Of a DNA stretch of 61,655 nucleotides, positions 18,357-27,646 are shown piece after piece. The notes under the pieces are model-generated. The model made no database searches and was not told the DNA's origin. It worked only from the letters and a program-made list of their open reading frames with translations. The DNA comes from an uncultured bacterium (GTDB taxonomy: Bacteria > Cyanobacteriota > Vampirovibrionia > Gastranaerophilales > Gastranaerophilaceae). The DNA is taken from contig CADBFN010000006.1 of NCBI GenBank assembly GCA_902794035.1, positions 420 through 62,074 of the forward strand, in the 5' to 3' direction. Both the position numbers and the translations under genes were made by a program. Position 1 is the stretch's first letter. Each line of letters begins with the position of its first letter.

Positions 18357-19523
18357 TTTGTTATTTCTTAATCTATTAACAAACTTTTCAAGTCGTTCCA
18401 TTGCAATTTTGAGTTTTTCTAACGAATAAGCGTATGATATTCTCAAATAACCCTCTCCGCTGTCACCAAAAGCTGTCCCCGGAACTGCGGCGACTTTTTC
18501 CTCCTGCAAAAATTTTGTCGCAAATTCTTCACTTGTCATTCCAAATTCTTTTATGCAAGGAAAAACGTAAAACGCTCCATAAGGTTCAAAGCAATCTAAG
18601 CCCATTTTTTTGAAAGCATCCATCAAAAATCTTCTGCGTTGATTGTATGATTCCCGCATCATTTTTACATCTTCATCGCCGTTTTTAAGTGCTTCAACTG
18701 CCGCGTATTGGCTGATTGTCGGTGCGCACATAATTGCGTATTGATGAATTTTTGTCATTTGTTTTATAAGCCAGTCAGGACCGCAGCAATAACCCAAACG
18801 CCACCCTGTCATTGCATAACTTTTTGAAAATCCGTTTATCAAAAGAGTTCTCTCGCGCATACCATCAATACTTACGATAGAGGTATGTTTCCCTTTGTAT
18901 GTTAATTCTGAGTATATCTCATCAGAAATGACAAAAATATCATGTTTTTTAATAACCTGTGCAATTTCTTCAAGATTTTTTCTTTCCATAATTGCGCCTG
19001 TCGGATTATTAGGATAAGGCAATATCAGAACCTTTGTTTTGTCAGTAATTGCGTTTTCAAGTTCTTCTGCTGTCAGACGAAATTCGTTTTCGGATTTTAA
19101 ATTAATAATAACATTTTTACCCCCTGCAAGATATGAACATGGCGCATAAGAAACATATGACGGCTGAGGGATAATGACTTCATCTCCGTTATTTAATAAA
19201 GCTCTTAAACCAATATCAATGGCTTCGGAACCCCCTACAGTTACAAGAATTTCATTTGACGGATTGTATTTAATTCTCTGAGTTCGCTCAATATAATTTG
19301 CAATTTCTTCTCTTAGCGGCATTAGCCCTGAATTTGATGTATAAAAAGTTCTGCCTTTTTCAAAAGCATAAATCCCTTCATCTCTTATATGCCAAGGGGT
19401 TTCAAAATCAGGTTCACCGACACCAAGAGATATGGCATCTTTCATTTCGCTTACTATATCAAAAAATTTTCTGATGCCTGAAGGTTTGATGTTTTGAACT
19501 TTATCCGATAAAAATTCTCTCAC
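18348..19523 (-). CDS. Class I/II aminotransferase (aspartate/aromatic type)
   Basis: The 391-residue PLP-dependent fold-type I enzyme has LGVGEPDFETP, YPNNPTGA, ISDEIYSEL and FSKSYAMTGWRLGY, which holds the catalytic lysine; RISYA near the end carries the substrate-binding arginine. This is the PatA/AspC-like branch. The exact amino donor cannot be told from sequence. The upstream Lrp-type regulator overlaps its start by 4 bases, so the pair is translationally coupled. The regulator may sense the amino acid handled by the enzyme. Confidence 0.9.
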   Translation of the reverse strand: MREFLSDKVQNIKPSGIRKFFDIVSEMKDAISLGVGEPDFETPWHIRDEGIYAFEKGRTFYTSNSGLMPLREEIANYIERTQRIKYNPSNEILVTVGGSEAIDIGLRALLNNGDEVIIPQPSYVSYAPCSYLAGGKNVIINLKSENEFRLTAEELENAITDKTKVLILPYPNNPTGAIMERKNLEEIAQVIKKHDIFVISDEIYSELTYKGKHTSIVSIDGMRERTLLINGFSKSYAMTGWRLGYCCGPDWLIKQMTKIHQYAIMCAPTISQYAAVEALKNGDEDVKMMRESYNQRRRFLMDAFKKMGLDCFEPYGAFYVFPCIKEFGMTSEEFATKFLQEEKVAAVPGTAFGDSGEGYLRISYAYSLEKLKIAMERLEKFVNRLRNNKLS

Positions 19524-20002
19524 GGAGTAACAACCTCTCTTACATCTTCTTTTACTTCATCAAGGATAGTTCCGTGGTCTTTGTATTTTTTTAGTACAAA
19601 ATGTGTTCCTGTACTCAAAACATTGTCTAAGGTTGAGAGCTTATCTGAAACAAAAGCGGCAATTTCTTTTAAAGATTTTTCTTCCAATGTAACCATCAAA
19701 TCAAATCCGCCTGAAATCAGATAAACAGATTTTACTTCAGGATAATTATAAATTCTTTGTGCAATTTTATCAAAACCCTGTCCTCTTTGAAGAGTAACTC
19801 TAACTTCGATAATTGCTGAAACTTTTTCTATTGATGTTTTTTCCCAGTCTATCAGTGTGTGATATCCGCATATTATATGCTCTTCTTCAAGCTTTTTTAT
19901 TTCATTTGCGATTTCAATTTCTTCTTTGCCTAATAGCACCGCAAGCTCATTTATCCCTATGCGGCTGTTTTTTTCAATAATTGATAATAATTCTTCTCGC
20001 AT
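19520..20002 (-). CDS. Lrp/AsnC family transcriptional regulator
   Basis: At 160 residues this has the usual size. An N-terminal winged helix-turn-helix (about residues 1-50, INELAVLLGKEEIEIANEI) precedes a RAM/ACT-like effector domain (about 65-145, VRVTLQRGQGFDKIAQRI and VYLISGGFDLMVTLE). Such proteins bind amino acids and control amino-acid genes. AAGGAG precedes the ATG. The overlap with the downstream aminotransferase suggests it regulates its own operon. Confidence 0.9.
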   Translation of the reverse strand: MREELLSIIEKNSRIGINELAVLLGKEEIEIANEIKKLEEEHIICGYHTLIDWEKTSIEKVSAIIEVRVTLQRGQGFDKIAQRIYNYPEVKSVYLISGGFDLMVTLEEKSLKEIAAFVSDKLSTLDNVLSTGTHFVLKKYKDHGTILDEVKEDVREVVTP

Positions 20003-20043
20003 TATCTTACTCCTTAAAACAAAGTTATTGTATCATAAATATT

Positions 20044-20649
20044 TTATCTGCTGTAGATTTCGTGTTTAGACGGCGTAAATTCAGGTTCTTCGTAATTATT
20101 GATATAGTTTATGGCTTCTTTTGGTGTTGAAGCTATATATATCAGGTTTTTAGTATATTTATTGGCAAATTTCTCTTCAATAATTGTGTTAAAAAAGTCA
20201 AGTAATTTGTTATAAAATCCGTTTGTATTTAAAAGAACTATAGCTTTTTTATTGTAGCCAAGTTGTTTTTGTACAAACATTTCGGCAAATTCTTCAAGAG
20301 TGCCGAAGCCACCGGCAAGAGCAATTACCGCATCTGAGATTTCGTCCATTTTTTGTTTTCTGTCGCGCATTCCGTCCGCTAAATAAAATTCGTCGCAATT
20401 ATCTGTTCTGCAACCCATATCTACAAGTCTTTGAGGCATTACGCCATAAATTTTTCCCCCGTTATTTTTAACTTCCGAAGCGCAAGCCCACATCATTCCC
20501 AAAGTTGAACCGCCATAAACAATATTATAGCCGTTTTGCCCCATTAGTCTGCCAAGTTCTTTTGCATCTTTATAATAAACTTCATTTAAAAAATCGCTTG
20601 AAGAACAGAACACACAGATATTTTTTATATTTTTACTTTTATTCAACAA
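20044..20649 (-). CDS. LOG family protein (nucleotide 5'-monophosphate phosphoribohydrolase-like)
   Basis: The 201-residue Rossmann-type protein has CVFCSSSDF at the N-terminus, GGSTLGMMWA and the family signature AGGFGTLEE; the usual first proline of PGGxGT is alanine here. LOG proteins release free base from purine nucleoside monophosphates, including cytokinin nucleotides. The start is TTG 20649, because no ATG is available before the conserved region and GGCGGAG lies upstream. It overlaps the end of the preceding membrane protein by 11 bases, suggesting coupling. Confidence 0.85.
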   Translation of the reverse strand: MLNKSKNIKNICVFCSSSDFLNEVYYKDAKELGRLMGQNGYNIVYGGSTLGMMWACASEVKNNGGKIYGVMPQRLVDMGCRTDNCDEFYLADGMRDRKQKMDEISDAVIALAGGFGTLEEFAEMFVQKQLGYNKKAIVLLNTNGFYNKLLDFFNTIIEEKFANKYTKNLIYIASTPKEAINYINNYEEPEFTPSKHEIYSR

Positions 20650-21271
20650 ATTCTCCGCCTATCCTGTAAAAATAAGAACAAGATAATCCTGTCCCTTTTT
20701 TTGAACAGTCTTTTCTTAATTTTTTTACATCCCAACCGTATCCTATAGGATTAATATTCCCATCTTTGTATATATTCAGACCAAAAATATCGCGTCCCCA
20801 GATATTAGGTTTTTTATATCCGTTTGTATCAAGCATCATTAAAAATACCGGAGAATCAGGGGTTTTATTTTCTATATCTTTTATGCCGACAATGTTATCA
20901 TCGCGATTTATATACAAAGTATCAAAATAATAGAAATCGTTTTTCCTGACTTTTTTGCCATTCATGTAATATTGATAATATTTTTTACTCTTCAAAGGTT
21001 CTTCCAGTCTCAGATATGGTTTTACAAGCTGAATCATGTATTTTTCACGCTCATCATCAGTTTTGGCATTTTTCAGGCTTTTTACAATTTTTGTCTCCGC
21101 CTGTGCACTCATTGCGCTAAACATATATTCTATCTGATTATATTCTGTATTCCATCTCGATATATATATTGCATTTTTCGAAGAAAATGAAGTGGGCACC
21201 ATAAATAATATACCCGTAAAAATAGCGAATATAGTAAGCGAATATTCAATTTTCCAGACAAATTTATTCAT
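20639..21271 (-). CDS. Membrane-anchored protein with pseudopilin-like C-terminal pattern
   Basis: Unrecognised 210-residue protein with one N-terminal membrane segment (about residues 8-30, YSLTIFAIFTGILF) followed by an extracytoplasmic domain. The C-terminal stretch WGRDIFGLNIYKDGNINPIGYG, followed by paired cysteines (KDC, LSC), resembles the end of pseudopilin-like proteins in which a short D-x-F-x-F strand precedes two cysteines. No GFTLAE-type leader is present, so this is only a hint. I chose ATG 21271, which lies 4 bases after the upstream stop, instead of a longer frame that would overlap the PHP gene by 41 bases. Confidence 0.6.
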   Translation of the reverse strand: MNKFVWKIEYSLTIFAIFTGILFMVPTSFSSKNAIYISRWNTEYNQIEYMFSAMSAQAETKIVKSLKNAKTDDEREKYMIQLVKPYLRLEEPLKSKKYYQYYMNGKKVRKNDFYYFDTLYINRDDNIVGIKDIENKTPDSPVFLMMLDTNGYKKPNIWGRDIFGLNIYKDGNINPIGYGWDVKKLRKDCSKKGTGLSCSYFYRIGGEFVE

Positions 21272-21275
21272 ATTA

Positions 21276-22142
21276 CTAGCTGACAGATGCGATATCAAGT
21301 CGTTTCTTTTCTTCAATTAACTTATCATATACCCATTCTGGAATAAAATTTTTACCAAGAACAATTTGACCATTCATAATGTTTGGCGCATGAAAATCAG
21401 AACCACCGGTTACAATTAACCCGAGATTTTCTGCCATTGTTGAAAAGTATTCTACCATCGCAGGAGAGTGCTTTCTGTGATAAGCTTCTATTCCTCTGAG
21501 TCCGTAATTCATTAAATCTTTTATTAATCCTTCTGCCATGTTTTCTAAATCATGAGGGTGGGCTATAACAGGAATTCCGCCGGCATCATATATAATTTCC
21601 ACTGCATCCTGAGGTGAAACAGTTTTTCTCTGTACATAAACAGGTGAATTTATATGAATGTATTTTGCATATGCATCCATAACATTTGTTGTACCGCCTG
21701 CACTTGTTATTGCTCTTGCAATATGTGGACGGCCTATACTGCCGTTTGGAGCAACGAGTTTTTTGATATCATCAAATTTTATGCGGATACCTTCTTTTTT
21801 TGCAAGTAAGTTCAAAATTTCTTTTGTTTGTTTAACCCTTGCCTGCTGTTGAGATTTTATCATGCTTTGGAAATCAGAATTATTCACATCCATAAAATAA
21901 CCCAAAATATGAACTTCATAGTCATTATATAATGTATTAACTTCAATCCCGCGCAATATTTGAATCTTCTCGCTCAAATTGTTTTCATTTATGTAATTTT
22001 GGGCAACGTCATAGGCAAGAACATTGTCGTGGTCTGTAATTGCAATGGCACCGAGTCCGACTTCAATTGCGGTATCCACAATTTTTTCGGGAGTAAAAAC
22101 TCCGTCTGAAAAATATGTGTGAATATGTAAATCAGTTTTCAT
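21276..22142 (-). CDS. PHP-domain phosphoesterase (RNase AM/TrpH-like)
   Basis: The 288-residue protein begins with the PHP metal motif DLHIHTYFSDG, followed by ITDHDN, a middle motif VIAHPHD and GSDFHAP near the end. This is the pattern of the YciV/TrpH family, which acts on nucleotide 3',5'-bisphosphate or on short RNA 5' ends. ATG 22142 is preferred over GTG 22148 because the family starts immediately before the DLHIHT motif and GGAAAG lies upstream. It overlaps the ymdB-like gene by 11 bases and lies downstream of rny, fitting a role in RNA turnover. Confidence 0.88.
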   Translation of the reverse strand: MKTDLHIHTYFSDGVFTPEKIVDTAIEVGLGAIAITDHDNVLAYDVAQNYINENNLSEKIQILRGIEVNTLYNDYEVHILGYFMDVNNSDFQSMIKSQQQARVKQTKEILNLLAKKEGIRIKFDDIKKLVAPNGSIGRPHIARAITSAGGTTNVMDAYAKYIHINSPVYVQRKTVSPQDAVEIIYDAGGIPVIAHPHDLENMAEGLIKDLMNYGLRGIEAYHRKHSPAMVEYFSTMAENLGLIVTGGSDFHAPNIMNGQIVLGKNFIPEWVYDKLIEEKKRLDIASVS

Positions 22143-22956
22143 CTTCACTTTCCTTATTTATACTATTACTACAAAAAATCCTTTTTACTGCCAAAGCATG
22201 ACCGCTATTAACATCAACATCAACCTCAAGGGCGTTAATTTGTGTCTGCTTTCCTTGTGCAACTTCATATCTTTCAGGAATACATGTCAAAAATCTTGAT
22301 AAAGATGTCTGATATTCCATCCCAATGACACCGTCAGATGCTCCGCAAAAGCCTGCATCCGTAATATAAGACATATTGTTTATAATAGATTCATCCGCGG
22401 TCTGTACATGAGTATGAGTACCCCAAAATGCACTTAATCCAAATTCCGAACAATATTTGGCAAAACAAATCTTTTCAGCCGTTGCTTCTGCGTGAAAATC
22501 CATTACTATAACAGGAGTTATTTCTTTAATTTTTAATATCTCATCTCTTACAATATCCCACTGCGAATCTGAAGGTCCCATAAATACTCTGCCAATAGAA
22601 TTTATTACCCCGATTTTAATCCCGTTTTTCTCAATTATACGGCTTCCTGTTCCCCGAACATTTTTTGGATAATTTATCGGGCGTACTAATCTGTCGGCAT
22701 TGTCAATATAAGAATAAATATCTTTTTTATCCCAAATATGGTTTCCGCAGGTCATTGCATCAATACCATACTCAATAAAATCATTATAATTTTTTTCTGT
22801 TAAACCAAAACCGTGAGATGCATTTTCGATATTTGCAACAACAAAATCATATTTATCCGAATTCTCAGCTAAAAAATCCCTGACCGCTATTCGCCCGGGT
22901 TTGCCGACAATATCGCCGAAAAATATTATTTTTATTGTTGTTTTTGTATTATTCAT
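22132..22956 (-). CDS. ymdB: YmdB-type metallophosphoesterase (TIGR00282 family)
   Basis: The 274-residue calcineurin-like phosphoesterase has FFGDIVGKPGR at the start, ENASHGFGLTEKN, TCGNHIWD, DFHAEATAEK and GTHTHVQTAD, all landmarks of this family. In Bacillus, YmdB hydrolyses cyclic dinucleotides and cAMP and is encoded next to RNase Y. The same order, RNase Y then YmdB, is present here with a hairpin in the 61-base gap. Confidence 0.93.
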   Translation of the reverse strand: MNNTKTTIKIIFFGDIVGKPGRIAVRDFLAENSDKYDFVVANIENASHGFGLTEKNYNDFIEYGIDAMTCGNHIWDKKDIYSYIDNADRLVRPINYPKNVRGTGSRIIEKNGIKIGVINSIGRVFMGPSDSQWDIVRDEILKIKEITPVIVMDFHAEATAEKICFAKYCSEFGLSAFWGTHTHVQTADESIINNMSYITDAGFCGASDGVIGMEYQTSLSRFLTCIPERYEVAQGKQTQINALEVDVDVNSGHALAVKRIFCSNSINKESEDEN

Positions 22957-22969
22957 TACTTATATTTTC

Positions 22970-23001
22970 AGAGGAAAAGTTATTATAATAACCTTTCCTC
23001 T
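22970..23001 (-). terminator. Imperfect hairpin between rny and ymdB
   Basis: The arms CAGAGGAAA and TTTCCTCTG pair, extended by TTATT/AATAA with one mismatch. It lies between the RNase Y stop and the YmdB start. It could be a partial terminator or an RNA processing site that lowers or decouples downstream expression. Only two T bases follow on the minus strand, so it is not a classical terminator. Confidence 0.5.
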
Positions 23002-23017
23002 GCCCTTATTTTGAAAT

Positions 23018-24547
23018 TTATTTTGCTATCTCGGTTGCTCTGAATTCTCTGACAACCGTAACGCGAATTTGTCCCGGATAATCCAGTTCATCTTCAATAC
23101 GTTTAGCAACATCTCTTGCGAGTTTACCTGATGCTAAATCATCAAACATTTCTGCCTGAACGATGATTCTTACTTCACGTCCTGCCTGAACGGCAAATGA
23201 CTGTTTAATACCTTCATAGCTGTTTACTATTTCTTCTATTTTTTGCAAACGTTTGATATAAATTTCCAATGTATCGCGTCTTGCACCCGGACGCCCTGCA
23301 GAAATTGCATCAGCAACTTTTACAAGTACTGCTTCAATGGTATTTGCTACGACATCATCATGGTGAGCTTCTATTGCGTGAACAACCTCAGGCTTTTCAC
23401 CATATCTGTTTGCAATTTCAACCCCAAGCTGGATATGTGTTCCTTCCTGAGTCTGATCAACGGCTTTGCCGATATCATGCAGTAATCCTGCACGTTTTGC
23501 AATTTTTTCATTCGCTCCAAGTTCAGCAGCAAGCATACCTGCAATATGACCAACTTCAAGAGAGTGTTTAAGAACATTTTGACCGTAACTTGTTCTGTAA
23601 TATAATCTGCCTAATGTTTTTATAAGCTCTTTATTCAGACCCATAACGCCCATTTCCAATGCGGCATTTTCACCTTCTGTCCAAATCTTTTTATCAATTT
23701 CTTCCTGTGCTTTTGTTACCATTTCTTCGATTCTTACAGGGTGAATACGACCATCAACTATTAGTTTTTCTAATGCTAATTTTGCAATTTCTCGTCTTAC
23801 AGGGTCAAAACTTGATAATACAACTGCTTCCGGAGTATCATCAATGATTAAATCAACTCCTGTTAATGTTTCTAACGCTCTTATGTTACGACCTTCACGA
23901 CCTATAATACGCCCTTTCATTTCATCATTCGGTAATGCAACTACAGAAACAGTTGTTTCTACAACCTGCTCTATCATGCATCTTTGCATTGTTGTTGATA
24001 AAATTTCCTGTGCTTTTTCCAGTGAAACTTCTTTTATTTTTGCTTCATTTTCTCTTATTAATTGCATTTGTTCCTGCGCTAAGTCATTTTTTAGTTGTTC
24101 TAAAAGAGTTTTCTTCGCTTCTTCGCAAGACATGCCCGATATTTTTTCTAATTCTTCTGTTTGTTTTTGTACTAGCTCTGCAAGATAATCTTCTTTTTCT
24201 AATAATTCATCTTTTTTACGTTGTACTTCTGCTTCTTTGTCAGTGTATTCCTGAATCTTATCTTCAAGTACATCTTCTCTTTTTGCCAGTTTTTGTTCTT
24301 GTCTTGAAAGTTCCTGACGTCTTTCTCTTTCTTCTTCGTTCAAAGCTTCTCTGTCGCTTTGTAATTCTTCTAAAGCTTTTATTTTAGCCTCTTTTTGAAG
24401 AATTTTTTCACGTTCGTTGAGTGCATTTTTATCTTTTTCTACAGATTCCAAAATTGCACTAACTTTGTTTTTTTGTAAAATCAGCATTACAACTAAGACT
24501 ATTACCGCAATAGCTGCAATAACCAATAGCAAGGTTTTTGCTTCCAT
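23018..24547 (-). CDS. rny: Ribonuclease Y
   Basis: Membrane-anchored endoribonuclease that starts mRNA decay. The 509-residue protein matches the family length. It has an N-terminal membrane helix (residues 5-25), a long coiled coil (about 30-190), a KH RNA-binding domain (about 200-270, with [15 protein letters not shown]) and an HD catalytic domain (about 325-420, [13 protein letters not shown] and GLLHDIGKA). The C-terminal part contains [12 protein letters not shown], conserved in RNase Y. It is followed by ymdB and a PHP-domain gene, all on one strand. Confidence 0.96.
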   Translation of the reverse strand: MEAKTLLLVIAAIAVIVLVVMLILQKNKVSAILESVEKDKNALNEREKILQKEAKIKALEELQSDREALNEEERERRQELSRQEQKLAKREDVLEDKIQEYTDKEAEVQRKKDELLEKEDYLAELVQKQTEELEKISGMSCEEAKKTLLEQLKNDLAQEQMQLIRENEAKIKEVSLEKAQEILSTTMQRCMIEQVVETTVSVVALPNDEMKGRIIGREGRNIRALETLTGVDLIIDDTPEAVVLSSFDPVRREIAKLALEKLIVDGRIHPVRIEEMVTKAQEEIDKKIWTEGENAALEMGVMGLNKELIKTLGRLYYRTSYGQNVLKHSLEVGHIAGMLAAELGANEKIAKRAGLLHDIGKAVDQTQEGTHIQLGVEIANRYGEKPEVVHAIEAHHDDVVANTIEAVLVKVADAISAGRPGARRDTLEIYIKRLQKIEEIVNSYEGIKQSFAVQAGREVRIIVQAEMFDDLASGKLARDVAKRIEDELDYPGQIRVTVVREFRATEIAK

Positions 24548-24757
24548 AAAGTTAATACCTTATCCTTTTCTATTTTTTTATAATACATGCAATTCAGGCA
24601 TACATATAGCCTATGCCTACATTTATTCAGTTTTAATTAAATAAAATTATTGCATATATTTCCTAAAAAAATTTATTACTACATCTGACTATATAATATC
24701 ATGTTTTTTGATTTTTGTATAGTACTTTATATGAAGGATAAATATAACTGAATAAAT

Positions 24758-25141
24758 TTACATACGATCTATAGAAATAGCTTTTACTCCGGCATAACGT
24801 GCTTTATCCATCAAAGTTACGACCGCACCATGAGTCGCTTCTTCATCCGTTTTGATAAGCAAACCGTCAGGATAATTTTTTATTTCGGAGGCCAAAACCG
24901 TACCCAATCTGTCTGTTTGAATTTCTTCATTATTTATAAAATATTTATTTGCTTTTGACACATAAATAGTAAGGATTTGAGGATCTTTTTCAATTTGGGT
25001 TTCTTCTACATTTTCAGGAACACTCAAACTAATCCCCTGCTGATCTAATAATGGAGCAACAACCATCATGATAATCAGCAATACCAAAAAGATATCTGTA
25101 AGAGGAGTAATATTAATTTCGTTAAACATTTTTCTTGCCAT
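24758..25141 (-). CDS. exbD: ExbD/TolR family biopolymer transport protein (second copy)
   Basis: At 127 residues it has the single N-terminal membrane helix (about residues 14-34, DIFLVLLIIMMVVAP). This contains the catalytic aspartate of the ExbD motor (INITPLTDIFLVLL), followed by a small periplasmic domain. Its start overlaps the stop of the first exbD copy by one base (TAATG), so the genes are translationally coupled. With ExbB and TonB upstream it uses proton flow to energise the cell envelope. Confidence 0.93.
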   Translation of the reverse strand: MARKMFNEINITPLTDIFLVLLIIMMVVAPLLDQQGISLSVPENVEETQIEKDPQILTIYVSKANKYFINNEEIQTDRLGTVLASEIKNYPDGLLIKTDEEATHGAVVTLMDKARYAGVKAISIDRM

Positions 25142-25620
25142 TATTCATCCTCCGTTGGAATATCAATCGAATTATTTTTTGCGTTATCTTTCAGAGCTTT
25201 TTGTTCTTTTTTGTTTAACGGTTCTCCTGCAACTATAAGCTTTTTGTATTCTGCATTTTGAGCAGCATCCATAATATCAAGAACTTTGGCGCTTGATACG
25301 TTTTTGTCGGCTTTTACAACAACTTCCGGTTTTTCATTGTCAGGATCTTTTGCGGCCAGCAATGCGTCTGTCAGTTTGTCTGCTGAAACCTGTGCGCCGT
25401 TTACATAAATAAGCCCGTCTGCAGTAACAGAAACCGAAGTTTTTGCTTCTTCAATATTTACTCCGTTATTAATTTCAGGTATTTCTACCGGTGTGTCATT
25501 AGACTGAAGTACCGGAGCAACAACCATCATGATAATCAGCAATACCAAAAAGATATCTGTTAATGGTGTTATATTAATTTCGGAAAATATTTTACCTTGT
25601 CTTTCGCTGCCAAATGCCAT
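25141..25620 (-). CDS. exbD: ExbD/TolR family biopolymer transport protein (first copy)
   Basis: The 159-residue protein shares INITPLTDIFLVLLIIMMVV with the following copy almost exactly, then diverges in the periplasmic part. It has a longer, charged C-terminal tail ending in a Lys/Asp-rich stretch. It starts 15 bases after exbB. Two ExbD copies may form a mixed dimer in the motor. GGCGGGGAA precedes the ATG. Confidence 0.93.
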   Translation of the reverse strand: MAFGSERQGKIFSEINITPLTDIFLVLLIIMMVVAPVLQSNDTPVEIPEINNGVNIEEAKTSVSVTADGLIYVNGAQVSADKLTDALLAAKDPDNEKPEVVVKADKNVSSAKVLDIMDAAQNAEYKKLIVAGEPLNKKEQKALKDNAKNNSIDIPTEDE

Positions 25621-25635
25621 TTTATTCCCCGCCTA

Positions 25636-26295
25636 TTACAAATTAACCTTTGGAGAAGAACTATATTTCTGCTGAGATTGTCCTTCTGAATCAACATAAT
25701 TTAAGAATAATAATTTAATTAAATTAAAGTCATTTTCAAAGTGTTTTACTACTGATTGGAATAAGTTAAAGAATATTACTGCAACGATAGCTACGCCTAA
25801 ACCGAAAGCAGTAGCAATTAAGGCAGAACCGATTCCGTACATTACATCTGCAGCTTGTGCAGCATGTCCTGCTGAAGCCATTTCTTTAAATGTTAAAAGG
25901 ATACGTACAACTGTTCCAAACAAACCTAAAAATGGAGCAACACCACCGATTGTACCTAAAATAGTCAGGTTTGATTCTAATTTTCTTGTTGCTAATGTTG
26001 CGGAAATATCAAATGCTCTTGAGAATCCTTTTTTCTGTTCATTAAAAATTCTTACTGCTTCTTCTATAACTTCTCCGATAACTCCACCGCAACGTAAAGC
26101 CGTATCTTGTGCTGCACGCAAATCATTTGATTCAAGTTCTCTGTTTAATTCACGCATATAAATACTTATATCTCTTTTGTTCTTACTGAAGTATGACCAT
26201 TTGTTAAATACTACTGCCAAGACTAAAATTGAACAAATGAAAATCGGTAATAGTACCGGCCAGTCCATTTTAATTGATTCGATTAATAATTCCAT
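25636..26295 (-). CDS. exbB: ExbB/TolQ/MotA family proton channel
   Basis: The 219-residue protein has three membrane helices: about residues 14-32, about 110-135 (LGTIGGVAPFLGLFGTV) and about 150-178 (GIGSALIATAFGLGVAIVAV). These latter motifs are the conserved channel-forming parts of the ExbB/TolQ family. It partners the two ExbD proteins encoded just downstream and the TonB-like protein encoded 33 bases upstream. Confidence 0.94.
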   Translation of the reverse strand: MELLIESIKMDWPVLLPIFICSILVLAVVFNKWSYFSKNKRDISIYMRELNRELESNDLRAAQDTALRCGGVIGEVIEEAVRIFNEQKKGFSRAFDISATLATRKLESNLTILGTIGGVAPFLGLFGTVVRILLTFKEMASAGHAAQAADVMYGIGSALIATAFGLGVAIVAVIFFNLFQSVVKHFENDFNLIKLLFLNYVDSEGQSQQKYSSSPKVNL

Positions 26296-26328
26296 ATTTT
26301 TATCCTCATTTTTGTATTACTCTTTTTT

Positions 26329-27570
26329 TTAATATTTTGTAGCTCCAAATACGTTGTAATCAAACGTAAATTGAATATCTATACTTTGTCCTTTGAATTC
26401 AGGCGGAAGCGGTCTGAACGGAGCAGCCAGTTTAACTGCATTCAATGCGGCTGCATCCGCATTTTGCAAACCTGAAGATTTGAATACGCTGCACGATAAT
26501 AATCTTCCGTCTTTTGCAATCTTGAATAAAAGAACTACACGTTTGCTTTCGTTGCCTTTTGGCGGATCCCAGTTCATTTTGATTCTGCGTTGTAATTCTC
26601 TCATATATGGTCCAAAATCAGGTTCTTTTATTGCGTCGATACCCGGACGGCCTCCGCCGCCACCAGGATTTCCACCTCCTGTACCATGAGTCCCACCTGC
26701 TCCTGTACCTCTGCCTGTACCCGTTCCGGTGCCTGTACCTCTGGAAGTTGATGAACCTGAGCCGTTACCGACAGGCGCCAATGAAGGATTCGGCGAATAT
26801 GTGCCGGAACCTCTTGAACCACCATTATTTGAGGAACCGCTGCCGCTGATTGGACCTGTTGCATATTGACCAACCCCTTTACCTCCTGCCGGAACAGGAA
26901 CTTTAAACGGTGTATTTGTTGGTTTTTGTACCGTTTTAGGAGTAGTTGGCGGTTTCATTGAAGGTCTTGCCGTCGGAGGCTGAGGTTTTGCCAACTCAGG
27001 TTTTGGTACTGCCGGTGCAGGTGTTGGCGATGGTTTTACATTTTTTTGAGTAGTTGTTGGTGCTGCTGTTGGTTTTGGTTTTGCAACACTTTGTTTTACT
27101 CTTTCCATAAGAGATTTGTTCTGCGGTTTTGGAGTCTGAACTTTTGGAGCTCCGCCGCCTGCAGGTTTCGATGAAGGTTTTGTCTGTGAAGCAGGCATTG
27201 AAACAGGTAATTTCGGATTATTGATTCCGCCTGAACGGGAATTCATATCTGCCCTGTTTTTTGTATTCAAATCTCTTGGAGTATCTTCTTTATCTACAAG
27301 AACGAACTCTATATCATTCATTTTTGGTTTTGGTTTGTCAAATAATGACAAATTAATTCCTAATAAGGCACAAATAAATAGTACCAACCATATCGAGCCC
27401 AGTACTGCGGGGTGTAAAATTGCAGAAATAATCAACCCTTGCTTTAAAGATATTGATCCTTCGTCATCATTTCTGGTAACAGCAGGCATTTTAAAGCTGT
27501 CACCTGTCGGCTTAGAAGCTTTAGAGTATAATTTTTCATGTTCTTGTGTATATTTCCCAAGTAAAGACAT
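26329..27570 (-). CDS. tonB: TonB-like energy transducer
   Basis: The 413-residue protein has a cytoplasmic N-terminus, one membrane helix (about residues 47-72), and a long Pro/Lys-rich periplasmic linker (about 120-225). A low-complexity Gly/Ser/Thr stretch with repeated GTGTGRG units follows (about 228-315). The TonB/TolA-type C-terminal domain comes last (about 325-410), with the R-R-I-K-M-N-W-D-P and LLSCSVFKSSG-type pattern. It would couple the ExbB/ExbD motor to the outer membrane. The low-complexity linker may vary in length between strains. Confidence 0.88.
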   Translation of the reverse strand: MSLLGKYTQEHEKLYSKASKPTGDSFKMPAVTRNDDEGSISLKQGLIISAILHPAVLGSIWLVLFICALLGINLSLFDKPKPKMNDIEFVLVDKEDTPRDLNTKNRADMNSRSGGINNPKLPVSMPASQTKPSSKPAGGGAPKVQTPKPQNKSLMERVKQSVAKPKPTAAPTTTQKNVKPSPTPAPAVPKPELAKPQPPTARPSMKPPTTPKTVQKPTNTPFKVPVPAGGKGVGQYATGPISGSGSSNNGGSRGSGTYSPNPSLAPVGNGSGSSTSRGTGTGTGTGRGTGAGGTHGTGGGNPGGGGGRPGIDAIKEPDFGPYMRELQRRIKMNWDPPKGNESKRVVLLFKIAKDGRLLSCSVFKSSGLQNADAAALNAVKLAAPFRPLPPEFKGQSIDIQFTFDYNVFGATKY

Positions 27571-27595
27571 TGTTTTCCTTTAATGTATTATCAGT

Positions 27596-27630
27596 GATAA
27601 TTCTATTTTGAAATATCAAATAAAATTATC
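27596..27630 (-). terminator. Weak AT-rich hairpin between a secreted-protein gene and tonB
   Basis: The arms GATAATT...TATTT and AAATA...AATTATC pair imperfectly in the 76-base gap before the tonB-like gene. It could be a weak terminator or attenuator; there is no long T run. Confidence 0.3.
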
Positions 27631-27646
27631 GCCCGACTATCTTATT

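Noticed and set aside
23243-24387. Several plus-strand ORFs opposite RNase Y
   Set aside because: Antisense shadows of rny, with biased composition and no starts of their own.
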